Positions 1 through 8,414 are shown, numbered from the stretch's first letter. The stretch: DNA of 11,334 bases from Gemmatimonadota bacterium (GCA_003220955.1 QHTW01000068.1:1-11334); one strand, 5' to 3'. The notes: generated from the letters alone by a model not told the origin. Numbers and translations: made by a program.

Positions 1-187
1 TGTGAACTCCCATCGGGCACGCCAGTTAGCCAGCTACCCGGCGGGCCGGCCCACCCCGGACGGGAAACGCGCTGGCGATGACCCCTGCCAGGCGTACATT
101 GACCAGACTAGCGCCGGCCAGTGACCCAGCCGTGATCGAGGTGTGACTTGGCCGCCTCCGGCGCCTCTGCCGTGGGCGGTTCAAAGC

Positions 188-2386
188 ATGATCGAGTTGC
201 GGACGCTGGGAGCGCTGGACCTGAAGGCGGCCGACGGACATCCGGTCCATTCGATCCTCGCCCAGCCCAAGCGCCTCGCCCTGCTCGCCTACCTCGCTGC
301 TCAGAATGATCACGGTGCCCGTCGGGATTCCGTCGTGGCGCTGTTTTGGCCCGAGCTCGATACCGCGCACGCCCGGGGGGCGCTGCGCCAATCGCTACGG
401 TTTCTCCGTCGCGAATTGGGCGACGGCATCCTCAATGGTCACGGTGACGAAGAAGTCGGCTTCGCGCCGGCGACGCTGTGGTTTGACGCGCTCGCGTTCC
501 AGCACGCGTGTGACGCTGGGGAACCGGCACGAGCCCTACAACTCTATTGCGGCGATTTCCTCGCCGGCTTCTTCGTCGCCGGTGGATCCGCGGAGCTCGA
601 GCGCTGGATCGAGGACGAGCGCCTGCGCCTGCGCCGGCTGGCGGCTCGAGCGGCGGCGGACGTGGCGCAGCGCGCCGAGCGGGACGGCGATCTCGCGGCG
701 GCGACGAGCGCGGCACGCCAGGCTGTCGCGTTCGATCTCGACGACGAACCCGCCCTCGCACGGCTCATCGAGTTGCTGGACCGATCCGGAGACCGGGCCG
801 GTGCGCTCAACGCATTCGAGACGTTCCGGCGCGGGTTGCTGCAGCAGTATGACGCGACGCCGTCGCCGGAGACCGACGCGCGTATCCAGGCCATTCGAGC
901 GCGACAGACGCCGTTTGTCGCAGCCGCGCCGCGGCCCGGACCAGTCACGACGCCCCTCACTCCGGCGCAACGCCGGCCGTGGCGACGTGTGTTGTCGCTC
1001 GTCGCCGGTGGCGCATTCGCAACCGCGATCGTCTGGTGGCTGGTCGGCTCCGGAGCACGGCCGACCTCGGTCACGATTCTTCCCCTCAGCAATGCCACGC
1101 GCGACACCACGCTCACCTATCTGACCGCCGGGATGGCAGAGGGGGTGACCGCTGCCCTGTCACGCGTTCCCGGGCTGCGCGTGGCTGATCGCGCGGAGGA
1201 TGTGCTCGCCTGGACGCTCCGACCGGCGGGCGACTCTCTGAGCCTCGCGGTCGAGTTGCGACGTGGGGCCACCGGCGCACGGCTGTGGAGCAGGGAATTC
1301 CCCTTGTCGGCGTCGGAAGCGCTCGCCGTCGAGGGGCGGGTGGTCGGCGACGTCGTACGGGAGTTGCAACCCCGCGCCGCCGACTCGATCGACGTGCAGC
1401 AGCTGCATCGAACGACCACGAGCGCCGATGCCTACCTGCTCTACCTCCAGGGCAGGTATTTCTTGGGGAGACGCAGTTCGGAGTCCCTTGCGCGAGCGCG
1501 CGGCCTGTTCGCTCAAGCCATCGAGCGGGACCCGGTCTATGCGGCCGCGTATGCCGGCCTGGGGTACTCGTACGTTGGACTGGCGTACTACTGGGCCATG
1601 CCGTCGCGCGAGGCATTTCCCCTCGCGGAGGCCGCGGCCCGCCGCGCGCTCCAGATCGATTCCACGCTCGGCTTCGCGTACGCGATCGTCGCAGAGGCAA
1701 CGGCGAGCTTTCATCGGCAGTGGGCGGCCGCCGAACCACTGTTTCGCCGCGCTCTAGAGCTGGATCCGAACGACCCGGAGCCGCACCAGATGTTCGGCGT
1801 CTATCTTCGGACCCTCGGACACTTCGACGAAGCCGAGGCCCAAATGCGTCGGGCCGTCGAGCTGGATCCACTGACCCGCCACTTCTCGTATCAGCTGGGC
1901 CGGGTTCTGGCGTGCGCGGGTCGTCCGGCTGACGCAGCGGCGCAGTTCGAGAAGCAGTTGGCGCTCGACTCGATTTATCCGCCGGCCCACTATGAGCTTG
2001 CGAAGGCCCTCGCCAGCCAGGGAGACTACAACGCGGCACTGAACGAGCTGGCGACCGGCGCCCGGCAGTTGGGCGACACCGCATACCAGCATCTCATCCA
2101 CGGTAGCCGGGGGAGCGCCGGCTACACAGCAGCGCGCCTGCTCGCGGGCACCCGATCCCTCGAGCGGCTGCGGATGCGAGCGAAGCGCGGATTCGTTCCA
2201 CCGGCCGCTTTCGCTCGCGAGTACATCCTCCTCGGCCAGCGTGAGGAGTCCATAGCTTGGCTGCGGCGAGCGTTCGAGGAGGGCGATGTCAATTTGGCGG
2301 CCGCGCTTAGCTGCGAACCGGAGTACGCCCCGCTCCGGGCTGACCCGCGGTTTCGGGATCTCCGTCGTCGCATGGGACTGCGGTAA
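188..2386 (+). CDS. Membrane-anchored BTAD/SARP-type regulator with TolB-like and TPR domains
   Basis: Predicted 732-residue one-component transcriptional regulator. Residues 1-95 look like the winged-helix DNA-binding domain of SARP/BTAD regulators (start MIELRTLGAL, then QPKRLALLAYLA and FWPELD). Residues 97-240 look like the helical BTAD domain. Residues 266-288 form one hydrophobic membrane segment after an RRPWRR basic patch. Residues 293-395 resemble the TolB-like domain (SVTILPLSN, then AGMAEGVTAALSRVPGLRV). Residues 413-635 carry TPR-like repeats (LFAQAIERDP, RALELDPNDP, RRAVELDP), and the end (LRADPRFRDLRRRMG) is typical of TolB/TPR proteins. Inferred topology: DNA-binding half in the cytoplasm, TolB/TPR half beyond the membrane, as in ToxR/CadC regulators. 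I chose ATG 188 because the family normally begins there; an in-frame GTG at 143 would add 15 residues. Neither start has a strong Shine-Dalgarno site. The target genes and signal cannot be read from the sequence. Confidence 0.85.
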   Translation: MIELRTLGALDLKAADGHPVHSILAQPKRLALLAYLAAQNDHGARRDSVVALFWPELDTAHARGALRQSLRFLRRELGDGILNGHGDEEVGFAPATLWFDALAFQHACDAGEPARALQLYCGDFLAGFFVAGGSAELERWIEDERLRLRRLAARAAADVAQRAERDGDLAAATSAARQAVAFDLDDEPALARLIELLDRSGDRAGALNAFETFRRGLLQQYDATPSPETDARIQAIRARQTPFVAAAPRPGPVTTPLTPAQRRPWRRVLSLVAGGAFATAIVWWLVGSGARPTSVTILPLSNATRDTTLTYLTAGMAEGVTAALSRVPGLRVADRAEDVLAWTLRPAGDSLSLAVELRRGATGARLWSREFPLSASEALAVEGRVVGDVVRELQPRAADSIDVQQLHRTTTSADAYLLYLQGRYFLGRRSSESLARARGLFAQAIERDPVYAAAYAGLGYSYVGLAYYWAMPSREAFPLAEAAARRALQIDSTLGFAYAIVAEATASFHRQWAAAEPLFRRALELDPNDPEPHQMFGVYLRTLGHFDEAEAQMRRAVELDPLTRHFSYQLGRVLACAGRPADAAAQFEKQLALDSIYPPAHYELAKALASQGDYNAALNELATGARQLGDTAYQHLIHGSRGSAGYTAARLLAGTRSLERLRMRAKRGFVPPAAFAREYILLGQREESIAWLRRAFEEGDVNLAAALSCEPEYAPLRADPRFRDLRRRMGLR

Positions 2387-2447
2387 GGGGCTCTTCGCTG
2401 CGTTGTCGAGGTACGGAGAGACCGCTGCGCGCCAGTAGCTTCGCCCT

Positions 2448-3140
2448 ATGCCGTTGCGCCTTTCCGAGCACCTCGAACACGACCGTCCTCGCGAGCGTTT
2501 CTGGGCGGTTGGGGCGGCCGCGTTGACTGGGCAAGAGCTCTTGGCCATTCCCTTAGGGACAGGGACCCGGGGCAGGGACGCCCTCGCTGTGGCCGCCGAC
2601 ATACTGGCCCGCGGCGATGGCTCGTTGCGGCGGCTCGCCACCCGCCCATGGGCGGAAGTGGCGCAGATCCCGGGAGTCGGGCGGACCAAGGCGGCACGGC
2701 TGGCGGCCGCGATTGAGCTGGGGCGGCGCGTCGGGTCTGAGGCGGAACCCCCTCCGGAACGGATCCGGGGGCCCGCGGATGTGCAGCGCTACTACGCGCT
2801 GCGGCTGCGCGACCTGCCCGTCGAGGAGTTTCATGTCCTCGCGTTGGGGAGCCAGAGCCAGATTCTGGCGGATCTGCTCATTACGCGGGGCATCTTGAAC
2901 AGCTCGCTCGTGCACCCGCGGGAGGTGTTTCGGGCTGCAATTGCCGAGGCGGCGGCAGGGATCATCGTGGTGCACAACCACCCGAGTGGTGATCCCACGC
3001 CCTCGGCGGACGACCGCACGGTGACCCGGCAGCTGGTCGATGCGGGGCGCCTGCTGGATGTGCCGGTGTACGACCACGTGGTGATCGGTGGCGGAGGAGG
3101 AGAGCGGTACGTGAGCTTCGCGGAGGCAGGGCTGTTGTGA
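2448..3140 (+). CDS. radC: RadC family protein (JAB/MPN-type)
   Basis: 230 residues, the usual length for RadC. The N-terminus matches the family (DRPRERF at 12-18, ELLAIPLGTGTRGR at 30-43). Residues 71-92 contain a helix-hairpin-helix (IPGVGRTKAARL), a typical DNA-binding element. The C-terminal metalloprotease-like JAB/MPN domain has its complete metal motif, HNHPSGDPTPSADD at 176-189, and E127 lies where the upstream acidic residue is expected. The family was named for a supposed DNA repair role in E. coli, which has been disputed, so the biochemical function is uncertain. The gene follows the regulator by 61 bases with no clear promoter or hairpin between them. Its stop overlaps the GTG start of rel (GTGA at 3137-3140), implying translational coupling. 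Confidence 0.95.
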   Translation: MPLRLSEHLEHDRPRERFWAVGAAALTGQELLAIPLGTGTRGRDALAVAADILARGDGSLRRLATRPWAEVAQIPGVGRTKAARLAAAIELGRRVGSEAEPPPERIRGPADVQRYYALRLRDLPVEEFHVLALGSQSQILADLLITRGILNSSLVHPREVFRAAIAEAAAGIIVVHNHPSGDPTPSADDRTVTRQLVDAGRLLDVPVYDHVVIGGGGGERYVSFAEAGLL

Positions 3141-4600
3141 CCAGTACGGCGCCGATTCTCGCGCCGGAGCTGGCAAAGGCCGTGGCGGCCCAGCATGACC
3201 GTCTCGACCTCGACGTCCTGTCGCGCGCCTACCGCATCAGTTCCGAAGCCCATCGCGGTCAGAAACGCCTCTCCGGCGACGATTACGTCTCGCACAGCGT
3301 GGCGGTCGCGACGATCCTCGCCGAGCAGCAGATGGATACGACGACGATCGCGGCGGCGCTGCTGCACGACGTCGTCGAGGACTCCGACATCACCCTGGAC
3401 GTGCTGCGGCGGGACTTCGGCAACGAAGTCGCCGATCTTGTCGACGGCCTCACGAAGATCTCCACGCTGAACTTCCGTTCGACCGCCGAAGAACAGGCCG
3501 AGAACTATCGCAAGCTGCTGATGTCGGTCGCGCGCGACGCCCGGGTCATCATCATCAAGCTCGCCGACCGGCTCCACAACATGCGGACGCTGGACCCGTT
3601 GCCTCCCGAGAAGCGCCGCCGCATCGCGCTCGAGACCCGGGAGCTGTACGCGCCGCTGGCACACCGCTTCGGCATGGCGGGGGTCAAGGCCGAGCTCGAG
3701 GATCTGGCGTTCAAGTACCTCGAGCCGGATGACTACAAGCAGTTGGCGCGACAGGTGAAGGCGCGCCGCGTAGAGCGTGACCGCACGATCGAGCGCATGC
3801 GCGCGCCGCTCTCCGAGGAATTGCGCCGGTCCGGGATCGCCGGGTGGGAGATCGTGGGACGGCCCAAGAACCTCTGGTCGATCTTCAAGAAGATGAAGAA
3901 GCGCGGCAAGCCGTTCGAGGAGATTTACGATCTGCTCGCGGTCCGCGTGCTGGTGAACACAATCACCGACTGCTACCACGTGCTCGGCATCATCCACCAC
4001 ACCTGGACGCCGCTCCAGGAGCGCATCAAGGACTACATCGCGAGCCCCAAGTCGAACGGCTACCAGTCGCTCCACACCACCGTCTTTGGTCCGAGTGGGC
4101 AGCTGTACGAAATCCAGATCCGCACGCGCGATATGCATCGCACGGCGGAATATGGTATCGCCGCGCATTGGCTCTACAAGGAAAACGGCAAGACCGCCGA
4201 CGAGCTCGATCATCACCTGTCGTGGTTCCGGCAGCTGATCGAGCTGCAACAAGACGCGCATAGCCCTGAGGAATTCCTCGAGTTCCTGAAGATCGATCTC
4301 TACCAGGACGAGATCTTCGTCTTTACGCCCAAGGGGGACGTCAAGCGCCTGCCCAAAGGTGCAACGCCGATCGATTTCGCGTTCATGGTGCACACCGAAG
4401 TGGGGCAGCATTGCAACGGCGCGCGCGTGAACGGACGGATCTCGCCGCTGCACCGGCCGCTCCGCAACGGCGACACGATCGAGGTGCTCACGAGCCCGCA
4501 AGCCAAGCCGTCGCGGGACTGGCTGGCCCACGTCCAGACCGCCGGGCGCGCCAAAAAATCCGCCAATGGATCAAGCAGGAAGAGCATGAACGGAGCGTGA
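3137..4600 (+). CDS. rel: Bifunctional (p)ppGpp synthetase/hydrolase Rel, N-terminal part (frameshifted)
   Basis: Stringent-response enzyme that makes and degrades (p)ppGpp. This frame encodes 487 residues: HD hydrolase, synthetase and TGS domains. Hydrolase residues are all present (R44, H53, H77-D78, E81-D82, D144, N148, T151), as in bifunctional Rel/SpoT enzymes and unlike hydrolase-dead RelA. The synthetase region (about 238-350) has GRPKNLWSIF, D265 in YDLLAVRV, NGYQSLHTTVFG around Y309, and E325 in YEIQIRT. TGS spans about 391-452. After HVQTA the frame leaves the family pattern and stops at 4600; the missing C-terminal half continues in the next frame to 5319. With one base restored the protein would be 727 residues, a normal Rel length. 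The GTG start has GGAGG at 3122-3126, ten bases upstream, and overlaps the radC stop. If the split is real, this product would lack its regulatory C-terminal domains. Confidence 0.93.
   Translation: MTSTAPILAPELAKAVAAQHDRLDLDVLSRAYRISSEAHRGQKRLSGDDYVSHSVAVATILAEQQMDTTTIAAALLHDVVEDSDITLDVLRRDFGNEVADLVDGLTKISTLNFRSTAEEQAENYRKLLMSVARDARVIIIKLADRLHNMRTLDPLPPEKRRRIALETRELYAPLAHRFGMAGVKAELEDLAFKYLEPDDYKQLARQVKARRVERDRTIERMRAPLSEELRRSGIAGWEIVGRPKNLWSIFKKMKKRGKPFEEIYDLLAVRVLVNTITDCYHVLGIIHHTWTPLQERIKDYIASPKSNGYQSLHTTVFGPSGQLYEIQIRTRDMHRTAEYGIAAHWLYKENGKTADELDHHLSWFRQLIELQQDAHSPEEFLEFLKIDLYQDEIFVFTPKGDVKRLPKGATPIDFAFMVHTEVGQHCNGARVNGRISPLHRPLRNGDTIEVLTSPQAKPSRDWLAHVQTAGRAKKSANGSSRKSMNGA
4541..4561 (+). 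other. Frameshift site inside rel, next to an A6 run
   Basis: The upstream frame reads GCC GGG CGC GCC AAA AAA TCC here and loses similarity to Rel. Adding one C before GGG gives GCC CGG GCG CGC CAA AAA ATC CGC, encoding ARARQKIR, which matches the family pattern (xRARxKIR). A -1 slip on the six A at 4553-4558 would also restore the frame but gives AGRAKKIR, losing the conserved arginine two positions before KIR. The residue pattern therefore favours a missing C (sequence error or real mutation) over programmed slippage. Confidence 0.8.
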
Positions 4601-5319
4601 CGCTCGGGCGCGAGATCCTCGCGCGCGAAGTTCGCCGCCGGCGCCTCGACCCGCCTACCCCGGACCAGCTGGCCCAGGCGGCGTCCGCGCTCTCGCTCGG
4701 CGTGGCTGACCAGGTGGAAGCGTCCATCGGGCGCGGCGACGTCCAGCTCGGCCAGGTGCTGAAAGCGCTGTATCCCGATCTCCCGCCGGAGGATCAGCAG
4801 GCGCCCAAGCCGACGGCGTTTGGCCGGGTCATCGAGCGGCTGCGCCTGGGTCGCGGCATCAAGATTCACGGCGTCGAAGGGTTGATGGTACGTTATGCCC
4901 AGTGCTGCCAGCCCGTGCCCGGCGATCCCGTCGTCGGCTACGTCACCCAGGGTCGCGGCATCTCGATCCACCGCCACGACTGCCCCAATCTCCTGACCCT
5001 CTCCGGAGACGAGGACCGCCGCGTGGAGATCGACTGGCGCGAGGTCGAAGGAGAGACCTTCGTCGTGCGCCTGGCCGTCAGCGGCGAGGACCGCCGTGGC
5101 TTGTATGCCGATATCTGCGAGGCGATCAGCGGCACCGGCACGAACATCCGCAGCGCGGAGCTCGCGTCCAAGGACGGCATCGTATTCGGCTCGGTGTTGG
5201 TCGAGGTCGAGAACAACACGCATCTGCACAAGGTCTTGAAAGCGGTCCGGAAGGTGAAGGGTGTGACCGAGATTGCGCGCCGGGACTCGAGCGGCCCCGC
5301 CGAAGTCGTCGTCGGTTAG
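4597..5319 (+). CDS. rel: Rel C-terminal regulatory part (helical, zinc-finger and ACT domains), frameshifted from the N-terminal part
   Basis: Regulatory half of the Rel protein, in the -1 frame relative to the upstream part. Family similarity starts before 4597: bases from about 4549 in this frame encode RQKIRQWIK, the conserved segment after TGS. Then come a helical region, the CC..H..C zinc-finger-like segment (C103, C104, then H125 and C129 counted from GTG 4597, in YAQCCQPVPGD and GRGISIHRHDC) and an ACT domain (about 155-230, with VSGEDRRGLYADI). In known Rel proteins this half senses the ribosome and balances synthesis against hydrolysis. The boundary at GTG 4597 is only the first plausible independent start; it overlaps the upstream stop as GTGA and would give 240 residues, but lacks a well-placed ribosome site. 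I think it more likely that this is the 3' part of one continuous gene. Confidence 0.85.
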   Translation: MTLGREILAREVRRRRLDPPTPDQLAQAASALSLGVADQVEASIGRGDVQLGQVLKALYPDLPPEDQQAPKPTAFGRVIERLRLGRGIKIHGVEGLMVRYAQCCQPVPGDPVVGYVTQGRGISIHRHDCPNLLTLSGDEDRRVEIDWREVEGETFVVRLAVSGEDRRGLYADICEAISGTGTNIRSAELASKDGIVFGSVLVEVENNTHLHKVLKAVRKVKGVTEIARRDSSGPAEVVVG

Positions 5320-5330
5320 CTTTCCCTCTT

Positions 5331-7337
5331 ATGCCTTTTGAGCTTGGCAACGCGCCGCCTCCGGCGGGCGATCAACCGCGTGCGATTCGTGAGCTGACCG
5401 CCGGCCTCGCTCGCGGCGATAAGTACCAGACCCTCCTCGGCGTCACGGGCTCCGGCAAGACGATGACGATGGCGCACGTCGTCGCGAATCTCGGCAAGCC
5501 GACGCTGGTGCTGTCGCACAACAAGACCCTGGCGGCACAACTCTACGGGGAGTTAAAGGCGTTCTTCCCGTCGAATGCGGTCGAGTTCTTCATCTCCTAT
5601 TACGACTATTACCAGCCTGAGGCGTACGTGCCGTCGACCGACACGTACATCGCCAAGGATTCGTCGATCAACGACGACATCGAGCGCCTCCGGCTGCGGG
5701 CGACCTCGAGCCTGATGGAGCGGGACGACGTCATCATCGTCGCCAGCGTCTCAGCGATCTACGGCCTTGGTGATCCCGAACTGTATCGCGAGCTGCTGGT
5801 AACGGCTGAGAAGGGGGAAAAGCGGGGTCGGGACGCGCTGCTCGCCGACCTGGTCGCTGTGCAGTATCAGCGCAACGATGTCGGCTTCGAGCGCGGCACG
5901 TTCCGCGTGCGTGGCGATACCGTCGAAGTCTTCCCGGCGTACGACGAGCAGGCGGTCCGGATCGAATTCTGGGGCGATGAGATCGAGCGCATCGCGAAGA
6001 TCGATCCACTGACCGGCAACGTCATCAGGCCGATGGACCGCTCGGCCATCTATCCCGCGACGCACTTCGTCACGCAGCGCGCCACGATCGAGCGCGCCGT
6101 GTCGCGGATCAGGGCGGAGCTGGCGGAGCGGCTGGTCGAGCTGCGGGCGCAAAACAAGCTCCTCGAGGCGCAGCGCCTCGAGTCTCGGACGCATTTCGAC
6201 ATCGACATGCTGATGGAAGTGGGCCGCTGCGCCGGCATCGAGAACTACTCGCGGCTGTTCAGCGGCCGCCAACCGGGCGAGCGGCCGGCGTGCCTGCTCG
6301 ATTACTTCCCGAAAGACTACCTCTGCATCATCGACGAGTCGCACCAGACGCTGCCGCAGCTCGGCGCCATGTACGAAGGCGACCGGTCGCGCAAGCAGAC
6401 CCTGGTGGACTACGGCTTCCGGCTCCCCTCGGCCCTCGACAACCGGCCGCTCCGCTTCGATGAGTTCATGGGACTCGTGCCGCGCATGGTGTTTGTCTCG
6501 GCGACGCCAGGGCAAGACGAGTTGCAGCTCTCGGGCGGCGTCATTGTCGAACAGATCATCAGGCCCACCGGGCTCGTCGATCCCGAAGTCGAGATTCGTC
6601 CGGTGGCGGGGCAGGTCGACGACCTGCTCAGCGAGATCCGGCTGCGGGAAAAGAAGAACGAGCGGGTGTTGGTGACCACGCTGACCAAGCGCATGGCGGA
6701 AGATCTGACCGACTATCTGCAGCAGCACGGCGTGCGCGTGCGGTACTTGCATTCGGAAATCGACGCGATCGAGCGTGTCGAGATCATCCGCGGACTCCGC
6801 CTCGGCGAATTCGACGTCCTGGTGGGAATCAACCTGCTGCGGGAAGGGTTGGACTTGCCGGAGGTTTCTCTCGTCGCCGTGCTCGATGCCGACCAGGAGG
6901 GGTTCCTGCGATCGGACCGGTCGCTGATCCAGACTGTCGGCCGCGCGGCGCGGCACCTCAGCGGCAGAGCCATCCTCTATGCCGATCGCGTCACCGGCTC
7001 GATGGAGCGCGCGCTGAAAGAGATGGATCGCCGCCGCGAAACCCAGCTTGCCTACAACGTCGAGCATGGCATCACGCCGCGGTCCATCGTGAAGTCGGTG
7101 CTCGACATCCGTTTCGTGACCCGGGTCGCCGACGCGCGGGGTGGGAAGCCCGGTGCCGGGGAGATCCGCCGCCCAGCCGACGCCGGCGAGCGCGAGACCC
7201 TCATCCGCATGCTGGAGCAACAGATGCAGGCCGCCGCCGAGGAGCTCGATTTCGAGCTGGCGGCGGTGCTGCGCGATCAGCTCCTGGAGCTCAAGGCCGA
7301 TGCGCCTCTCCGCGAGCGAGCTCAGCCGGTTCGGTGA
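5331..7337 (+). CDS. uvrB: Excinuclease ABC subunit B
   Basis: Damage-verifying helicase-like subunit of UvrABC nucleotide excision repair. It is loaded on DNA by UvrA and recruits UvrC for incision. 668 residues, normal for the family. Visible elements: Walker A GVTGSGKT (37-44), the beta-hairpin YYDYYQPEAY (90-99), motif II DESH (335-338), SATP (390-393), the GINLLREGLDLPE segment (499-511), motif VI QTVGRAAR (534-541) and a C-terminal UVR domain (about 621-655, EELDFELAAVLRDQ) that binds UvrC. I chose ATG 5331 because MPFELGNAPPPAGDQPRAI matches the family start; the open frame further upstream is out of frame with rel and meaningless. The start is only 11 pyrimidine-rich bases after the rel stop and has no Shine-Dalgarno sequence, so coupling to rel translation is likely. 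All key residues look intact. Confidence 0.98.
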   Translation: MPFELGNAPPPAGDQPRAIRELTAGLARGDKYQTLLGVTGSGKTMTMAHVVANLGKPTLVLSHNKTLAAQLYGELKAFFPSNAVEFFISYYDYYQPEAYVPSTDTYIAKDSSINDDIERLRLRATSSLMERDDVIIVASVSAIYGLGDPELYRELLVTAEKGEKRGRDALLADLVAVQYQRNDVGFERGTFRVRGDTVEVFPAYDEQAVRIEFWGDEIERIAKIDPLTGNVIRPMDRSAIYPATHFVTQRATIERAVSRIRAELAERLVELRAQNKLLEAQRLESRTHFDIDMLMEVGRCAGIENYSRLFSGRQPGERPACLLDYFPKDYLCIIDESHQTLPQLGAMYEGDRSRKQTLVDYGFRLPSALDNRPLRFDEFMGLVPRMVFVSATPGQDELQLSGGVIVEQIIRPTGLVDPEVEIRPVAGQVDDLLSEIRLREKKNERVLVTTLTKRMAEDLTDYLQQHGVRVRYLHSEIDAIERVEIIRGLRLGEFDVLVGINLLREGLDLPEVSLVAVLDADQEGFLRSDRSLIQTVGRAARHLSGRAILYADRVTGSMERALKEMDRRRETQLAYNVEHGITPRSIVKSVLDIRFVTRVADARGGKPGAGEIRRPADAGERETLIRMLEQQMQAAAEELDFELAAVLRDQLLELKADAPLRERAQPVR

Positions 7338-7713
7338 GGACCTCGGCCGCCAGCTCCGCGCCCCCGCGGTAATCGGGTTGTCGGGAGAGCTGGGGACCGG
7401 GAAGACCACCCTCGTCCAGGCGATCTGCCGCGGTCTGGGGGCGCGGGCCCGCGCCACGAGTCCCACGTACGCGCTCGTTCATCATTACGAAGCCGCCGCG
7501 ACCCCGGTCTATCACGTGGATTGTTACCGCCTGCGCCACCCCGACGAGGCGCGCGATCTCGGCTTCGACGATATGACGCGGGAGCGCGCGATTGTCCTGA
7601 TCGAGTGGCCCGAGCGCGCCGGTCCCTGGGCGCCGCCACTCGACCGGCACTTCCAGTTGGCATACGACGCCGATCCCGCGCGCCGCGTTCTGAACGAAGT
7701 GGCGCACGTATGA
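7300..7713 (+). CDS. tsaE: tRNA t6A biosynthesis ATPase TsaE
   Basis: 137-residue P-loop ATPase that works with TsaB and TsaD to transfer threonylcarbamoyl to A37 of ANN-decoding tRNAs in the cytoplasm. Walker A is GELGTGKTT (29-37). Other family segments are TSPTYALV (53-60), HVDCYRL (72-78) and IEWPE (101-105). I chose ATG 7300 because MRLSASELSRFGEDLG matches the usual TsaE beginning; GGAG at 7286-7289 lies ten bases upstream. This start overlaps the end of uvrB by 38 bases, and the stop overlaps the tsaB start as ATGA, so all three are probably co-translated. Open frame upstream of 7300 is a shadow of uvrB. Confidence 0.96.
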   Translation: MRLSASELSRFGEDLGRQLRAPAVIGLSGELGTGKTTLVQAICRGLGARARATSPTYALVHHYEAAATPVYHVDCYRLRHPDEARDLGFDDMTRERAIVLIEWPERAGPWAPPLDRHFQLAYDADPARRVLNEVAHV

Positions 7714-8414
7714 GCACGCGGTGGCTCGCCATCGACACCGCCACGGACCTCGCCAGTGTCGCGATCGGATCGGCCGAACACATTGAGGCCGTTGGAGTCA
7801 TTCGCGGCGCGCGCCAACATGCCGCGCAGATCCTCCCAGTCATCCAGCAGGTGCTCGCCGCCACTCGAACGCGACTCGCTCAAATTGGCGGCATCGTCAT
7901 CGGCGATGGTCCGGGGAGTTTTACGGGCCTGCGCATTGGTTGGGCCGCGGCGAAGGGTCTCGCGCACGAACGCGACCTCCCGATCGTCGCCGTTCCGTCT
8001 CTGCTCGGGGCGGCGAATGCTGCCGCAGTGGGAAGCACAGGACCAATAGCAGCGTGTTTCGATGCGCTGCGGGGTCAGGTGTACGGGGCGATCTACGCGT
8101 TTTATCCCGGTCGAGTCGAGACGCTCGTTGCCCCGGACCTGTTCACGATCGCGACACTCGCAGCCGCTACGACGATGACCCCAGCGCTCGCGGTTGGTGA
8201 CGGCGCGGAGCGGTATCGGGAGGAGATCGCGACCTGGATCGGACGGCCGCCGCTCGCGCTGGAGACGTCGCCGCCGGTCGCGGGGTCACTCTTGGCCTTG
8301 GCTCCAATCGTCGGCTATCCGGCGACCGGCGAACCTGTGTACGGGCGTCCCGCCGAAGCCCAGGTGAAATGGGAGACGAGCCACGGACGACCCCTTCCGC
8401 ATTCGTCCCGCTAA
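7710..8414 (+). CDS. tsaB: tRNA t6A biosynthesis protein TsaB
   Basis: 234 residues, ASKHA-fold partner of TsaD in t6A37 tRNA modification. The start MSTRWLAIDTATDLASVAI is the family's first strand pair. GDGPGSFTGLRIGWAAAKGLA is the TsaB signature. The C-terminal EPVYGRPAEAQ matches the usual PVYxR ending. It scaffolds TsaD rather than being itself the catalyst. tsaD is not in this window and must lie elsewhere. The ATG overlaps the tsaE stop (ATGA). Open frame upstream of 7710 is a tsaE shadow. The last codons may overlap the N-terminal codons of rimI, which is encoded in another frame. Confidence 0.96.
   Translation: MSTRWLAIDTATDLASVAIGSAEHIEAVGVIRGARQHAAQILPVIQQVLAATRTRLAQIGGIVIGDGPGSFTGLRIGWAAAKGLAHERDLPIVAVPSLLGAANAAAVGSTGPIAACFDALRGQVYGAIYAFYPGRVETLVAPDLFTIATLAAATTMTPALAVGDGAERYREEIATWIGRPPLALETSPPVAGSLLALAPIVGYPATGEPVYGRPAEAQVKWETSHGRPLPHSSR

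Noticed and set aside
99..127. TTGACC at 99-104 as a promoter for the regulator
   Set aside because: No acceptable -10 hexamer lies 16-18 bases downstream.
3505..3714. Small minus-strand frames inside rel and other genes
   Set aside because: They have no ribosome site and no homology visible by eye, and they lie wholly within conserved coding sequence.
2831..4531. 566-codon open frame on the minus strand across radC and rel
   Set aside because: It mirrors conserved rel codons on the other strand; long antisense frames are expected in GC-rich genes and its translation shows no recognisable domain.
4902..5330. N-terminal extension of the uvrB frame
   Set aside because: It is the out-of-frame reading of the rel C-terminal domains, low-complexity Arg/Pro-rich; UvrB family homology begins at ATG 5331.
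5751..7466. 571-codon minus-strand open frame
   Set aside because: Antisense shadow of uvrB and tsaE, whose motifs are fully intact on the + strand.
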